A stretch of 64,000 bases of DNA. Origin: Deinococcus aerolatus (GTDB taxonomy: Bacteria; Deinococcota; Deinococci; Deinococcales; Deinococcaceae). A model generated the notes under the pieces. The model was not told the origin of the DNA. It worked only from the letters and a program-made list of their open reading frames with translations, and ran no database searches. Where the stretch lies: assembly GCF_014647055.1 (NCBI RefSeq), contig NZ_BMOL01000001.1, positions 424,501 to 488,500 on the forward strand. The letters are read 5' to 3'. Shown in pieces: positions 1 to 15,757 of this stretch. How positions within the stretch are numbered: the first letter of the stretch is position 1; each line of letters begins with the position of its first letter. The translations under genes were made by a program, and so were the position numbers.

Positions 1-496
1 CGCTGCCGCGCCCGCTGAACCAGAAGCCGATCAGCAGGTAAGAGGCCATGCCCACGCCTTCCCAGCCCACGAACATCAGCGGGTAGGAGTCGGCCAGCAC
101 CAGAATCAGCATCATGGCGACGAAGAAGTTCAGGAAGGCGAAAAAGCGCGTAAACCGGGCGTCGTGCGCCATGTAGCTGATGGAATACAGGTGGATCAGG
201 AAGCCGATACCGGTGATGATTAAAGCCATCAGGGCGCTCAATTGATCCAGATAGAAGCCGACGCTCAGGTTGGCGTTCAGCGCCATGTTGGGCAGCCACG
301 TCCACAGGGTTTCCTGCGCGGGCACGTCGGTCTGGCCCAGGTAGCGGATGACGGCCACGACAAAGGCCGCGCCGATGAGACCGGTCGCCAGCCAGCCGCC
401 GGTTTTCCCGGGAAAGAGTCGTGGAAGGACCATCAGCAGGGCAAAGCCTATTAAAGGCAGCAGGGGCAGCAGATACAGAAGAGGCACGCTCAGCAC
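1..496 (-). CDS. nuoL: NADH-quinone oxidoreductase subunit L, 5' part (runs off window)
   Basis: This is the N-terminal part of the antiporter-like proton-pumping subunit L of respiratory complex I; about 165 codons are present and the rest lies beyond position 1. The start is a GTG at 496, directly after the nuoK stop, so the two genes are probably translationally coupled; a second in-frame GTG at 487 is possible. The translation shows successive hydrophobic helices and the conserved NuoL stretch FVGWEGVGMASYLLIGFWFS near the window edge. It is the last visible gene of a nuo operon read on the minus strand. Identification rests on this family motif and on the position after nuoK. Confidence 0.93.
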   Translation of the reverse strand, partial: MLSVPLLYLLPLLPLIGFALLMVLPRLFPGKTGGWLATGLIGAAFVVAVIRYLGQTDVPAQETLWTWLPNMALNANLSVGFYLDQLSALMALIITGIGFLIHLYSISYMAHDARFTRFFAFLNFFVAMMLILVLADSYPLMFVGWEGVGMASYLLIGFWFSGRGS

Positions 497-798
497 TCAG
501 CCTTTCATCGCCGCGAGATCGTCCACGTTGGTGGTCTCGCGCTTGCGGAAGATGGCGACGATGATGGCCAGGCCAATCGCCACCTCGGCGGCGGCCAGGG
601 TCATCACGATAAACACGGCGGTCTGCCCGGTCAGGTCACCCCAGGAGCGGGCAAAGGCCACCAGCGCGATGTTGGCGGCGTTCAGCATCAGCTCCACGCT
701 CAGGAAGACCATGATCGCGGTGCGGCGGGTCAGCACGCCGATCATGCCCAGGGCAAAAAGAATGCCCGACAGGGCGATGTAATAACTGGTGGGCACCA

Positions 799-799
<1 letters not shown>
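497..799 (-). CDS. nuoK: NADH-quinone oxidoreductase subunit K
   Basis: This 100-residue, three-helix membrane protein is subunit K of complex I, part of the proton-translocating arm (homolog of ND4L). The family signature [15 protein letters not shown] in the second helix contains the conserved membrane glutamate, and a second acidic residue lies in [11 protein letters not shown] in the third helix. Length equals the usual 100-105 residues. The ATG at 799 overlaps the nuoJ stop by one base (TAATG), and the stop at 497 abuts nuoL, so it sits in a tightly packed operon. Confidence 0.96.
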
Positions 800-1422
<623 letters not shown>

Positions 1423-1507
1423 GGCCTGTTACCCGTAGCGCACGTGACGGCAGATGGAGCGTTCAGGCCCTCAGACACTTTCACTTTCTGACCCTTGTTC
1501 AGGCAGT

Positions 1508-2044
1508 TCACGGATACTCCACCCCCTCCAGTTCCGCGCGTGGCGGACCGTCCAGCTGAAAGCCCAGGCGGACAGGCTTGCCACTCTTCGCGGCCTCGCG
1601 GCGCTGGGGCAGGCTGCCGGTCACGCCCACCAGCATGTCTTCCTTGGCGTACACGAAGTCGCCGTACCGGTAGTCGGCCATCTCGAACTCGTTGCCCATC
1701 ACCACCGCGCCGGTGGGGCAGGCTTCCTCACACATGCCGCAGAAGATGCAGCGCAGCATGTTGATCTCGTAGACCTTGGCGTAACGCTCGCCGGGGCTGT
1801 GCGGGGCGGCCGGATCGTTCTCGGCGGCCTCCACGTAGATGGCGTAGGCCGGGCACGCGGCGGCGCACAGCGAGCAGCCGATGCACTTTTCCAGGCCGGT
1901 GCCGGGATGCCGGGTCAGGACGTGCCGTCCCCGGAACCGGGGTTGCAGGGTCGCCCGCTCTTCCGGGTAACTGACGGTCACGGGCTTCTGGAACAGCTTG
2001 CCCAGTGTCAGGCCCATGCCCTTGGCAATGTCAAGAACGCCCAT
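1508..2044 (-). CDS. nuoI: NADH-quinone oxidoreductase subunit I (2x[4Fe-4S])
   Basis: This 178-residue ferredoxin-like protein is subunit I, which carries clusters N6a and N6b in the peripheral arm of complex I. Two CxxCxxCxxxC motifs are visible: C54/57/60/64 and C99/102/105/109, the second followed by PTG. The start is the ATG at 2044 because AAGGAG lies six bases upstream; the open frame extends further to 2188 but that part is unlike the family and overlaps nuoH. It lies between nuoH and nuoJ as in other nuo operons. Confidence 0.96.
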   Translation of the reverse strand: MGVLDIAKGMGLTLGKLFQKPVTVSYPEERATLQPRFRGRHVLTRHPGTGLEKCIGCSLCAAACPAYAIYVEAAENDPAAPHSPGERYAKVYEINMLRCIFCGMCEEACPTGAVVMGNEFEMADYRYGDFVYAKEDMLVGVTGSLPQRREAAKSGKPVRLGFQLDGPPRAELEGVEYP

Positions 2045-2124
2045 GTGGATCTCCTTCGGGGGGTGAGTGAAGCGTGGTCCGGCGTAGGGAAAGCGGCGAG
2101 GGGACGCGCACAGAACCGTCCATC

Positions 2125-3293
<1,169 letters not shown>

Positions 3294-3294
<1 letters not shown>

Positions 3295-5446
3295 CAGTCA
3301 TCCCCTCCTGCGGGGGCCGCGCCCAGCATCGGCAGCGGCTGGAGGGTGGCGGGAATCAGGGTCTGGACCGAGGGTTGCATGCGCTCGGTCCACAGCTTCG
3401 GGGTGTGGGTCTGTTCGGTGGGGGCGACGTGGGTGGTGCGGAACGCATGGATCACGCCGCGCTCCGGCAGGCCGCCCAGCTTGATCCCCAGCTTCTGCGC
3501 GGCCAGCGCCTGCGCCGACTTCAGGCCGCGTGCGGGGGCGCGCAGGCCCAGCGCCTCGGCCACGGCGGTCAGGGTGCGGATCAGGTCGGCGGCCTCGCCC
3601 GCGCTCAGGGCGGCCTGCTCCAGCGGGAGCAGGCGCCCTTCCAGGTTGACGGTGGTGCCGCGCTTCTCATAATTGGTGACGGCAGGCAGCACCACGTCCG
3701 CCAGCCGCGCGGTGGCGGTCAGGTGCGAGTCGTGAACGATGGTCAGCCCCCGCGCCCGCACGCCGGGGTCCAGGCGGCTGATGAAGGCGGCGGGCGCCTC
3801 GGCCACGCGGGCAAACGGCAGACCGCCGTCACGCGGCACCAGATTCAGCGCGGCCAGCCCCTTGCTGTTGGCCGCCGCAGGAATCGCCATGACCCTCGCG
3901 CCGGTGCGGGCGGCCAGTTCGCTGAGCTGCGCGGCAAACGACCCGGAAGCGCCGTTCAGTACGTCGGCCCCCAGCACAATCACGGCCTTCTCGGCGTCCG
4001 TGAGCAGCCGCAGCGCGGCGTGCAGTTCGGCGGTGTCGGGCTGGCCCAGCCGTTCCAGGGCGTTGTGCCCGTTGGAGGAGGCGCGGATGCCTGCGTGCGC
4101 CCACAGCCGCGATTCCCGGCCGATCACTGCCAGCTTCTGCGGGTTACGGGCCGGACGTTCCACCAGCCGCAGGTCGGCGATGGCGGTGCCGTGCGCGTAT
4201 TCGGGCGGCAGCAGCCCGCCGCGCAGCATTTCCAAGATGCGCAGCTCCAGAATCGGGGCCTCCTCGCCCAGATCCGCACCAATCACCACCACGGCGTCGG
4301 CGGTGGCCACGTCGTCCAGGGTGGCCGCGCCGTTGGGCATGGCGTCCAGCGACACCTCGTAGCGGGGCCAGTGGTCCACATGTCGGGTGCCCAGGGCGTC
4401 GGCCAGGGCTTCCAGCGCCACGCCCTCTTCCAGCGTGCTGTCGGCGTTCAGGTATAAGCCCAGATCGGCGACGCTGTGGTGGGCCATGCCGGCCCGGATG
4501 GCGGCAATCGCCGCGTCCCAGCTGGCCTCCTGCAACTCGCCGTTCACGCGCAGCAGCGGCACGGTCAGCCGCCGCTCGGAGGCAAACGCATGACCAAAGC
4601 GGCCCGCGTCGCAGATCCAGGCCTCGTTCACCTCGCGGTTCTCGCGGGCCACGATGCGCTCCAGGCGACCGTTGCGGGCGTCCACCGTGATCGAGCAGCC
4701 CACCGGGCAGAGGGTGCAGGTGGTGGGCGTGTGGTCGTATTCCCAGTTGCGCCCCCGGAAGCGCGCCACGTTGTCCAGCAGCGCCCCCACCGGGCAGATG
4801 TCGGCGATGTTGCCCTGAAAGCCCAGAGGCAGACCGCCCTCTTCGGTATCGATGAAGGTGTGCCCGCCCCGCTCGATGAAGTCCAGCACTTCCTGGCCCG
4901 GCACTTCCTCGAAGTAGCGCACACAGCGCTTGCAGTGAATGCAGCGCTCCTGATCCAGAATGATGAAATCGGACAGGGGGTAATGCTTGTCGGCGTGGCG
5001 GCGGTCAAAGCCGAAACGGCTGGCCCCGTAGCCGTACTCGAAGGCGCGGTCCTGCAGCTCGCATGCGCCGCCCTTGTCGCAGGTGGGGCAGTCCAGCGGG
5101 TGGTTCAGCAGGGTGAACTCCATCATGCCGGCCTGCGCTTTGGCCACCACCTCGCTGCTGCGGGCGGTCTTGATGTGCATGCCGTCGGTGGCCTGCATGG
5201 TGCAGGAGGCCATCGGCTTGGGGAACCAGAAGATCTTGGGCTGGCCCGTGGCGTCGTCCATGACGAACGAGCCGTCCTTTTCCTTGCGCGGCGAACCGGT
5301 TTCCACCAGGCACATGCGGCACGCACCCACCGGGCTCAGGTACTTGTGGGCGCAGAAATAAGGCACGTCGCCGCCCGCCTCGAACACCGCGTCGATGGCG
5401 GAGGTTCCGGCAGGAAGATCGAGTGATACGCCGTCTACGTGGACTT

Positions 5447-5450
<4 letters not shown>
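3294..5450 (-). CDS. nuoG: NADH-quinone oxidoreductase subunit G
   Basis: This 718-residue iron-sulfur protein is subunit G of the NADH-dehydrogenase module. The N-terminal ferredoxin domain has 2Fe-2S ligands C33, C44, C47 and C83, then the His-containing site H117/C121/C124/C130, then two further cysteine groups (CIHCKRC... and CPVG). An extra motif CTLCPVGC with a later [10 protein letters not shown] matches the ligands of cluster N7, which only some bacteria such as Thermus and E. coli have. The rest is a degenerate molybdopterin-oxidoreductase fold. It starts at ATG 5450 after a GGAGAG site and overlaps nuoF by four bases (ATGA). Confidence 0.95.
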
Positions 5451-6786
<1,336 letters not shown>

Positions 6787-6790
<4 letters not shown>

Positions 6791-7413
6791 GCTTCGCCTC
6801 CAGGGGCAAGAAAGGGCAGCTGGCTCAGGCCGGTCATGCTGGCCCCGACGGCCTCGCCGCTGGCCAGCACCTGACGGCCCTCGGCATTGATGGTCACCGG
6901 GACCGGGTTGTCGGGCAGCGGCTGAAGGTCCGCGCGCAGCGATTCCAGAATGCGGGCGCACTTGCCCGGCGTTACCCGCTCGTAATAGCCGTCATCGTTG
7001 ATCTGCATCATCGGGGCGGTGCCGCACGAGCCCAGGCATTCCACCTTCTGCACGCTGAAGCGCCCGTCCGGGCTGACCTCGCCCGGCTGCACGTCCAGTT
7101 GCGCGACCAGATGGTCCCACAGCTCGTCGGACCCGGCCAGCGAACACATCACCGTGCTGCATACCTGAAGATGGTATTTGCCGGTGGGCAGCGTGTGGTA
7201 CGTGGAATAGAAGCTCATGACGCTGCGGACCTCGGTGGCGGTGGTGCCGCACAGGGCCGCGATCTCGTCCATACGCGAGCCGCTCACGAAGCCCTCGGCG
7301 TCCTGAACCTCACGGATCAGGGGCATCAGCGCCGAGCGGCGGCCCTGCGGGGAATCGGGGTAACGCGAGAAGATGTCGGCCACGAGGGGTTGTTTATCGG
7401 CGAAGTAACTCAA
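6787..7413 (-). CDS. nuoE: NADH-quinone oxidoreductase subunit E
   Basis: This 208-residue thioredoxin-fold protein is subunit E, which binds the 2Fe-2S cluster N1a. The four expected ligands are C85 and C90 (CSTVMC) and C126 and C130 (ECLGSCG). About 60 residues after the second pair form a C-terminal extension that is weakly conserved in the family. It lies eleven bases downstream of nuoD and overlaps nuoF by ATGA. Confidence 0.95.
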
Positions 7414-7424
7414 GCTGTGGCTCC

Positions 7425-8750
7425 TTACCGGTCCACGTCCCCGAGCACGGGGTCGATGGTGGCGAGAATGGTGATCAGATCGGCGAACTGCGCGCCCACA
7501 CAGGCGTACTCCAGCGCTTGCAGGTTCACGAAGCTGGGGGCGCGGATCTTGACCCGGTACGGCATGCTGCCGCCGTCACTGACGATGTAATACCCGACCT
7601 CGCCGCGCGCCGACTCGGTGGGCACGTAGACCTCGCCCACGGGCGGGTGGAAGCCCTCGGTGACCAGTTTGAAGTGGTGGATCACCGCCTCCATGCTGGT
7701 TTCCAGCTCGTGCCGGGGCGGCAGACTGATCTTACGGTTGGGATCCCGGACCGGGCCGGGCCGCAGGCGTTCCAGCGCCTGCCGGATGATCTTGATGCTC
7801 TCGCCGAATTCCCACAGCCGCATGTTGAAGCGCGCGAGGCTGTCGCCGTCCTGGCTGGTCACGACGTTGAAGTCGTAGGTCTCGTAGCCGCAGTACGGGT
7901 TGTCCTTGCGGTTGTCGAGTGGCACGCCGGACGCGCGCAGGTTCGGCCCGGTCAGGCCCAGGTCCAGGGCCACGTCCGGCGGAATGATCCCGACCCCACG
8001 CGCCCGGTCCTGGAAGATGGGATTGTTGGCGAACAGCGTGGTGTACTCCTCCACGCCCTTTTCCATCTGGACCAGAAAGCGCGAGACCATCGCGGGCCAG
8101 TCGTCGGGAATATCGCGGTACAGGCCGCCCACCCGGAAGTAGCCCTGGTTCATGCGGTAGCCACAGACGGCCTCGAACAGATCCTGGCAGCTTTCCTTCT
8201 CGCGGAAGGCGTAGAAGAACGGCGTCAGCGCACCCAGGTCCAGCAGGCCGGTGCCCACGAACACCAGATGGCTGTGGATGCGCCCCAGCTCGTGCAGGAT
8301 CACGCGGACGGTGGTGGCGCGTTCCGGCACCTCGGCCCCCAGCAATTTTTCCACGCTGAGGACATAGGACAGCTCGTGACTGAAACTGTGCAGGTAATCG
8401 GTGCGCGGCGCGTAGGTCACGCCCTGCTGGTAGGTGCGGTTCTCAAAGGTCTTCTCGAAGCCGGTGTGCAGGTAGCCCATGTGCGGCGTGACCTTGATCA
8501 CGTACTCGCCGTCCATGTCCACCACCAGCCGCAGCACACCGTGCGTGCTGGGATGCTGCGGCCCCACATTCAGTGACATGATCTCGGTGTGCATCAGGGC
8601 GCCGGACTCTCTGTTGAGACGCCCGTCGACAGTGGATTCCTGATGATCGCCGGTCATCTGGCGGCGCGGCAGGGTGCCGGAACTGGGGTCCTGCCGCAGG
8701 TCGCGCAGGGCCTCGCGCTCCTTGACGGTGGTGCGGTCCTTGCTGGTCAT
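7425..8750 (-). CDS. nuoD: NADH-quinone oxidoreductase subunit D
   Basis: This 441-residue protein is the 49-kDa-type subunit D, which with NuoB forms the quinone-reduction site. The family core begins at [17 protein letters not shown] near residue 60 and includes [13 protein letters not shown]. The ATG at 8750 is chosen because AAGGAGGG precedes it at ideal spacing; this adds about 50 charged residues before the conserved core. A later start (ATG 8594) would give a protein of usual family length. nuoC lies 40 bases upstream and is a separate gene, not fused to nuoD. Confidence 0.94.
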   Translation of the reverse strand: MTSKDRTTVKEREALRDLRQDPSSGTLPRRQMTGDHQESTVDGRLNRESGALMHTEIMSLNVGPQHPSTHGVLRLVVDMDGEYVIKVTPHMGYLHTGFEKTFENRTYQQGVTYAPRTDYLHSFSHELSYVLSVEKLLGAEVPERATTVRVILHELGRIHSHLVFVGTGLLDLGALTPFFYAFREKESCQDLFEAVCGYRMNQGYFRVGGLYRDIPDDWPAMVSRFLVQMEKGVEEYTTLFANNPIFQDRARGVGIIPPDVALDLGLTGPNLRASGVPLDNRKDNPYCGYETYDFNVVTSQDGDSLARFNMRLWEFGESIKIIRQALERLRPGPVRDPNRKISLPPRHELETSMEAVIHHFKLVTEGFHPPVGEVYVPTESARGEVGYYIVSDGGSMPYRVKIRAPSFVNLQALEYACVGAQFADLITILATIDPVLGDVDR

Positions 8751-8790
8751 GCAAACCCTCCTTGCAGATAATGCAGAACGCGTTTGCCCC

Positions 8791-9608
8791 TCACTTCGGC
8801 CCTCCCTCTGGCATCACCGGCGGCAGACGGTCCTCGCCGCGCCCGCGCCGCAGTTCGCCCCGGTAGCCGGTCAGGCCAGACTGCTGCCCGGTCACGCCGG
8901 CCCGGAAGGCGGCAGGGTCCAGAAAGCGCCCGTCGCGGAACAGGGTGGGCGTCTCGCCCAGCGGAAAGTCCTTGCGCAGGGGATGGCCTTCGAGATCGTC
9001 GGGGGTCAACACCTTGCGCAGGTCCGGGTGACCGACAAAGTTCACACCCACCAGGTCGTAGACCTCGCGCTCCAGGTAATTGGCCGCCTTCCACACCGGG
9101 TACAGGCTGTCCAGCGCCTCGCCGTCGTCCAGCCACACCCGCAGGAACAGGCGGCGGTGATCGTAGGGGTGGTAGATGTTGTGCAACACGGCAAAGCGTT
9201 TGGGGCGGGGCTGGGTGTAGGTCAGGTAATCCAGCCCCACCGTGTCCATCAGCATGAAGCCGCGCTCCTTGAGGGCCTGTGCCACCTCCTGCAGCCGCTC
9301 GGGGGGCACAAGGGCGGTGGGTTCGGCCGAGTCGTCCTCGGTCAGGCCAAGTTCGGCCATCAGGCCGGTCACGTCACGCGGGTCTGCCGGCGGAGCAGGC
9401 ATGGGGGCCGGAGTCCGGCCAATGGCCGCGCCGCTGGCCGTGACCGCCACGGGCGGGACCGCATCCGGCGTCACCGTGATTGCGGGCGACTCGGTGCGGA
9501 TGACGGTCTGCGAGGGCTGGGGCTGCGACTGTGAGGACTGCATGCCCGCGTTCCGCCCGGTCAGGCGGTCAGGCTCCGGGGCGGGCGTCTTGTCGTCCTT
9601 CCCATCCG

Positions 9609-9612
<4 letters not shown>
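8791..9612 (-). CDS. nuoC: NADH-quinone oxidoreductase subunit C, with long N-terminal extension
   Basis: This 273-residue protein is the 30-kDa subunit C of complex I. The C-terminal half carries the family signature [20 protein letters not shown] and the [15 protein letters not shown] block. The first about 80 residues are rich in Pro, Ala, Ser, Thr and Gln and look disordered; they are not part of the usual domain. The ATG at 9612 overlaps the nuoB stop (ATGA), which supports this start; a GTG nine bases further upstream is possible. The function of the extension is unknown. Confidence 0.94.
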
Positions 9613-10145
<533 letters not shown>

Positions 10146-10269
10146 GGGCCTGTCTCCTGAACAAAGTTGGAAAGCTTGAGGGGCTGGGAAGCGGCGGGGC
10201 TGAGCACACGGGCTGCGCCGGTGCCCGGCCGCCTGAAGCTACGCAGCGCTGGACGGCGTACAGCGCCCA

Positions 10270-10629
10270 CTACGCCCATTCCAGCACCCGCTTTTTCAGC
10301 ACGTACACGTAGCCCACCAGCAGCAGCAGCACGAAGGTCAGGGCCTCGAAGAAGGCAAAGGGAATCAGCTTCTGGTAGGCCACCGCCAGCGGGTAGAAGA
10401 AGGCGGTCTCGATGTCGAAGATGATGAACAGCATCGCCACCAGATAGAAGTGCACCGGGAAGCGCTGGTTGGTGCCGACGCCGCCGTGCTCGGGATCGTT
10501 GCCCGACTCGTAGGCCATCAGCTTGGCGCGGCTGGCCTTCTTTGGCCCCAGGATGGCGCTGACAATCACGGCCAGCACGCCAATGCCAACCGCCACAAGC
10601 AACATGATGACGAAGTTGAGGTATTCGAT
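10270..10629 (-). CDS. nuoA: NADH-quinone oxidoreductase subunit A, probable ATC start
   Basis: This is the three-helix subunit A (homolog of ND3), first gene of the nuo operon. Family motifs GPKKASRAKLMAYESGNDP and FPVHFYLVAMLFIIFDIET are visible. The first ATG (10605) would remove half of the first helix and lies 31 bases from the only ribosome binding site (AAAGGAG). An ATC at 10629 lies seven bases after that site and adds residues beginning EYLNFVIM, which align without a gap to the N-terminus I recall for Thermus Nqo7 (EYVGTLIY). No ATG, GTG or TTG lies between. I therefore place the start at ATC, giving 119 residues. Confidence 0.9.
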   Translation of the reverse strand: MEYLNFVIMLLVAVGIGVLAVIVSAILGPKKASRAKLMAYESGNDPEHGGVGTNQRFPVHFYLVAMLFIIFDIETAFFYPLAVAYQKLIPFAFFEALTFVLLLLVGYVYVLKKRVLEWA

Positions 10630-10641
10630 AACGATGCTCCT

Positions 10642-10949
10642 TTCTGCCCCGGACCTTTCTCAACTGCTCGTGAAAAACGGCACGAGTAGCTTCAAAAAAA
10701 GAGAGGGCAAATGAATAAAACGGTGGGTTAGGTTACGGCCCTGTTTTACCACGTTTACGCCTTCGCGGAGCCCTTCCTGCCTGCATTGGCCGCCGCCATG
10801 TTGCGGCGCTTACCGGGCCGGGCGAGACGGCATCTGGCCCCGTGAGCACAGTACGGAAATCAAGACCCCTTCCGGCCCCAGTGCACCGCCATCGGCTTCA
10901 GGTGCCGTCCGGTCCAGACGCCTTCACGGCCCTGTCCACGGAATGCCGG
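10642..10949. other. Intergenic region upstream of nuoA
   Basis: This stretch lies between nuoA and the repeat element that ends the sensor kinase. It must contain the nuo promoter. AT-rich pieces occur at about 10690-10740, but I cannot pick a convincing -35/-10 pair. No coding region with family resemblance is present on either strand. Confidence 0.6.
10664..10689 (-). promoter_or_regulatory. Stem-loop in the nuo leader region
   Basis: CTGCTCGTG and CACGAGTAG form an imperfect 9-base inverted repeat around an 8-base loop, 20-25 bases upstream of the nuoA ribosome binding site. On the minus strand a run of seven T precedes it, so it is not a terminator for that strand. It may be a 5' leader structure or a repressor site; nothing in the sequence decides. 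Confidence 0.35.
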
Positions 10950-11096
10950 AGAACCCATACGGCTTCCGCCCCATGACGCAACAATTGAGAGAGCACCGCA
11001 AGGCGGCTCCATACCGCAGAACCCGCACCTTTCCTTCTGCTCGCTCCGCTTGGATTTCAGGTTCACACGTAAACCTTTCTATCGGAGTCGGTATCA
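10950..11096. repeat. Dispersed inverted-repeat element, copy A (decayed)
   Basis: This roughly 145-bp stretch begins CATACGGCTTCCG and ends CGGAGTCGGTATCAG, so its ends are rough inverted copies. Inside it has CTCGCTCCGCTTGGATTT. The same arrangement occurs, in opposite orientation, at 51151-51289, which shows that both are members of one repeat family. The stop codon of the adjacent sensor kinase (11096-11094) is formed by the terminal TGATAC of the element. It resembles the small non-coding repeats known in Deinococcus genomes; that family link is from general knowledge. Confidence 0.6.
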
Positions 11097-12245
11097 GTTC
11101 AACAGTTCCACAAAATCGTCGTCGTCCGCGTCGTGCGCCAGGGGCAGCGTGAAAATGAAGGTGGCCCCGTGTCCGCGCACGGACTGCACGCTGATCGCGC
11201 CGCCGTGTTCCTCCACGGCCAGCTTGCAGAAGGCCAGACCCATGCCGGTGTCGAAGCGCCCGTGCAGCGTCAGACGCGACTGCTCAAAGGCGGCGAATAG
11301 GTTGGGAATGTCCTCGGCGGGAATGCCCTCGCCGTCGTCCTTCACGCTGAGCTGCACCGCGTCCTTGACTGCCCGCACCGTGACGGCGATCTGGCCGCCG
11401 CCGGTGGTGTGCTTCATGGCATTGCTGAGCAGGTTGGCCATGACCCGGCGCAGAATCTCGGGGTCGGCGCTGGCCGGGCTGAGGTTGCTCTCGACCTCGG
11501 TCCTGATCACGCGGTCGCGCATGCCGCTGCCCACATCGCCGCAGGCCAGCGCAATCACCTCCTGAAACATGGGCGAGAACATCAGCTCGCGCCTGAGGTT
11601 CATCTTGCCGGCCTGAATCTTGCGGATGTCGAGCATGTTGACCGCCAGATGCAGCAGGTGCTGGGTCTCGTCGCGGGCCACCTTGAGCAGCTCGCGCGAG
11701 TCGTCCGGCACGCGGGCGTCGTCCTGCACGATCTCCAGCAGGCCCATCACGGCGGCAATCGGGTTCTTCAGGTCATGCACCAGCATGTGAATCAGCTGGT
11801 CACGCACCTTTTCCTCGTGGTCCCAGTCGTCGCTGCGGCGTTGCAGGGCCGCCACCCGGCCGTGCAGGTCCCGGCTCTGCTGGGCGCGGGCCAGCATGTT
11901 GCCCACCTGCAGGGCCACGGCCTCCGGCGCGGTGGTGTCGCTGATCAGGGCGTCGGCCCCGGCGGACAGCAGCGCGCCCAGCCCCTTGGTGCCCACCGCC
12001 AGCCACTGGGTCCCGGCCAGTTCAGCGCGCTGGCGCAGCATCGGCAGTACCTGGGCCAGCGGCACCCCCGGAACGTCGGTGTACAGCAGCGCCACGGCAG
12101 GGGGCTGGACATGCGCCTCGCGCAGCAGGGCCTCGGCACTCCCGACATGCACGACAGTGGCCTGCGGCAGCAGCGACGCAAGTGGCCGGACGCGGGCACG
12201 GTCCGCGGACACCACGAAGACGGTCTGGGCATCAGGAAGGGTCAT
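11094..12245 (-). CDS. Sensor histidine kinase with N-terminal receiver-like domain
   Basis: This 383-residue protein lacks membrane segments and is probably a cytoplasmic kinase. Residues 1-120 look like a degenerate response-regulator domain (possible acceptor D57). A coiled linker follows, then the phosphoacceptor H-box [10 protein letters not shown] with H157, then the N-box ([11 protein letters not shown]) and G-boxes (DDGEGIP and GMGLAFCK) of a HATPase domain. No cognate regulator gene lies nearby, so it is an orphan kinase and its signal is unknown. A TACACT box lies 12 bases before the ATG. The C-terminal LLN and stop codon lie at the edge of a repeat element. Confidence 0.85.
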   Translation of the reverse strand: MTLPDAQTVFVVSADRARVRPLASLLPQATVVHVGSAEALLREAHVQPPAVALLYTDVPGVPLAQVLPMLRQRAELAGTQWLAVGTKGLGALLSAGADALISDTTAPEAVALQVGNMLARAQQSRDLHGRVAALQRRSDDWDHEEKVRDQLIHMLVHDLKNPIAAVMGLLEIVQDDARVPDDSRELLKVARDETQHLLHLAVNMLDIRKIQAGKMNLRRELMFSPMFQEVIALACGDVGSGMRDRVIRTEVESNLSPASADPEILRRVMANLLSNAMKHTTGGGQIAVTVRAVKDAVQLSVKDDGEGIPAEDIPNLFAAFEQSRLTLHGRFDTGMGLAFCKLAVEEHGGAISVQSVRGHGATFIFTLPLAHDADDDDFVELLN

Positions 12246-12362
12246 TGAATGAGCGCTAGTGTAGCGTGTGCGTCTCGCCAGGCGGGAAGGGGTTGTGCCG
12301 CAGCCTCTATCCCCGGATCACCGGGTGAATGTGGAGCCACAAGAATCAGCCGGCCCGGCTCT

Positions 12363-13151
12363 TCAGAACGACATCAGGTCGCGGGCCGCCCCGGTCAGAT
12401 CGCCGCTGCCCGCCAGACTGCTGCCCACCAGCACCGCGTCGGCCAGGCCGCGAATCTCCGCGATCTGCGGCGGGGTGCGGTAGCCGCTCTCGGCCACCAG
12501 CATGCCCGCGAAGCCGCGCTGCCGCGCCAGCCGGATCAGACGCGGGCTGACCGCCAGATCAATCTCCAGCGTCTTCAGGTCACGGTTGTTCACGCCGATG
12601 ATGCGCGCGCCACAGGCCAGGGCCACCTCCAGTTCGGCCTCGTCGTGGACCTCCACCAGGGCGTCCAGCCCCAGGTGGTGGGCCATTTCCAGGTACGCGC
12701 CCGTGGCCTCGCCCAGCACGCTTACCATCAGCAGCGCCGCCGCCGCGTTCCACTCGGCAGCCTCGCGCAGCATGGCGGGATGCACCACGAAGTCCTTTCG
12801 CAGGACCGGCAACGTCACGGCGCCGATCACCCCATGCAGCGCCTGCGGATTGCCGTCGAAGTGCCGGGGCTCGGTCAGCACGCTGATGGCCGCTGCACCT
12901 CCCGCCTCGTAGGCCCGCGCCGCCGCCGCCGGGTCTAGCGGGGCAATCGCGCCCTGGCTGGGGCTGGCCCGCTTGACCTCGGCGATTAGAGCCAGGGCCG
13001 GGCCGCTCAGGGCTGTCTCGAACCGGCGGGAGGCGGGCCGCGCGGGACCGGGATCCAGGCTGGCCCCGCGGTAATCCCCGGCCCGTTCCTGCACGATGCG
13101 GCCCAGGACGCCCGGCACGCGGCTCAGCTCAGGAAGAAGGAGGCCATTCAC
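12363..13151 (-). CDS. trpC: Indole-3-glycerol phosphate synthase
   Basis: This 262-residue TIM-barrel enzyme converts carboxyphenylamino-deoxyribulose phosphate to indole-glycerol phosphate in tryptophan synthesis. Motifs include LIAEVKRASPSQG, ISVLTEPRHFDG, PVLRKDFVV, IIGVNNRDLKTLEID and VAESGYRT, covering the catalytic Lys and Glu residues. The open frame runs upstream to 13820, but that part is antisense to hpt. The GTG at 13151 is preferred because TATACT lies seven bases upstream, typical of a leaderless transcript here. It stands alone, without other trp genes. Confidence 0.94.
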   Translation of the reverse strand: MNGLLLPELSRVPGVLGRIVQERAGDYRGASLDPGPARPASRRFETALSGPALALIAEVKRASPSQGAIAPLDPAAAARAYEAGGAAAISVLTEPRHFDGNPQALHGVIGAVTLPVLRKDFVVHPAMLREAAEWNAAAALLMVSVLGEATGAYLEMAHHLGLDALVEVHDEAELEVALACGARIIGVNNRDLKTLEIDLAVSPRLIRLARQRGFAGMLVAESGYRTPPQIAEIRGLADAVLVGSSLAGSGDLTGAARDLMSF

Positions 13152-13158
13152 GCGCCGG

Positions 13159-13164
13159 AGTATA
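13159..13164 (-). promoter_or_regulatory. -10 box TATACT, leaderless trpC
   Basis: TATACT lies seven bases before the GTG start of trpC and no Shine-Dalgarno sequence is present, so transcription should begin at or next to the start codon. Confidence 0.6.
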
Positions 13165-13214
13165 CGGGGCGCAGACCGCCCATCAGGCCAGGGGCGTGTT
13201 AGCCTGACGGCCAT

Positions 13215-13772
<558 letters not shown>

Positions 13773-13849
13773 GCAGGCCGAGGTCCACAGGCCGGGAACC
13801 TGTCTGAGTCTCCCGATCATCGGGCCGGACGGCGACGCTACCCTGGGGC

Positions 13850-15544
<1,695 letters not shown>

Positions 15545-15757
15545 CAAGCACGTTTACCGGCGCCCCAATCCCTGACATCCCAGGCCCGCGCCAACACCAC
15601 ACCGACCGCCGGATCGTCGGCGTGGTGCTGTAGCAGGACACCATAGTGACGTGCCAGACATCCGGTATGCCGATCTCCTGGCAGGACGTGTGGACGCAGC
15701 CGCTACAGTCTCGCGGCCTCTGGGCGCTGCTGGGATTTCTCCGGAGTGAAGTGGCCG

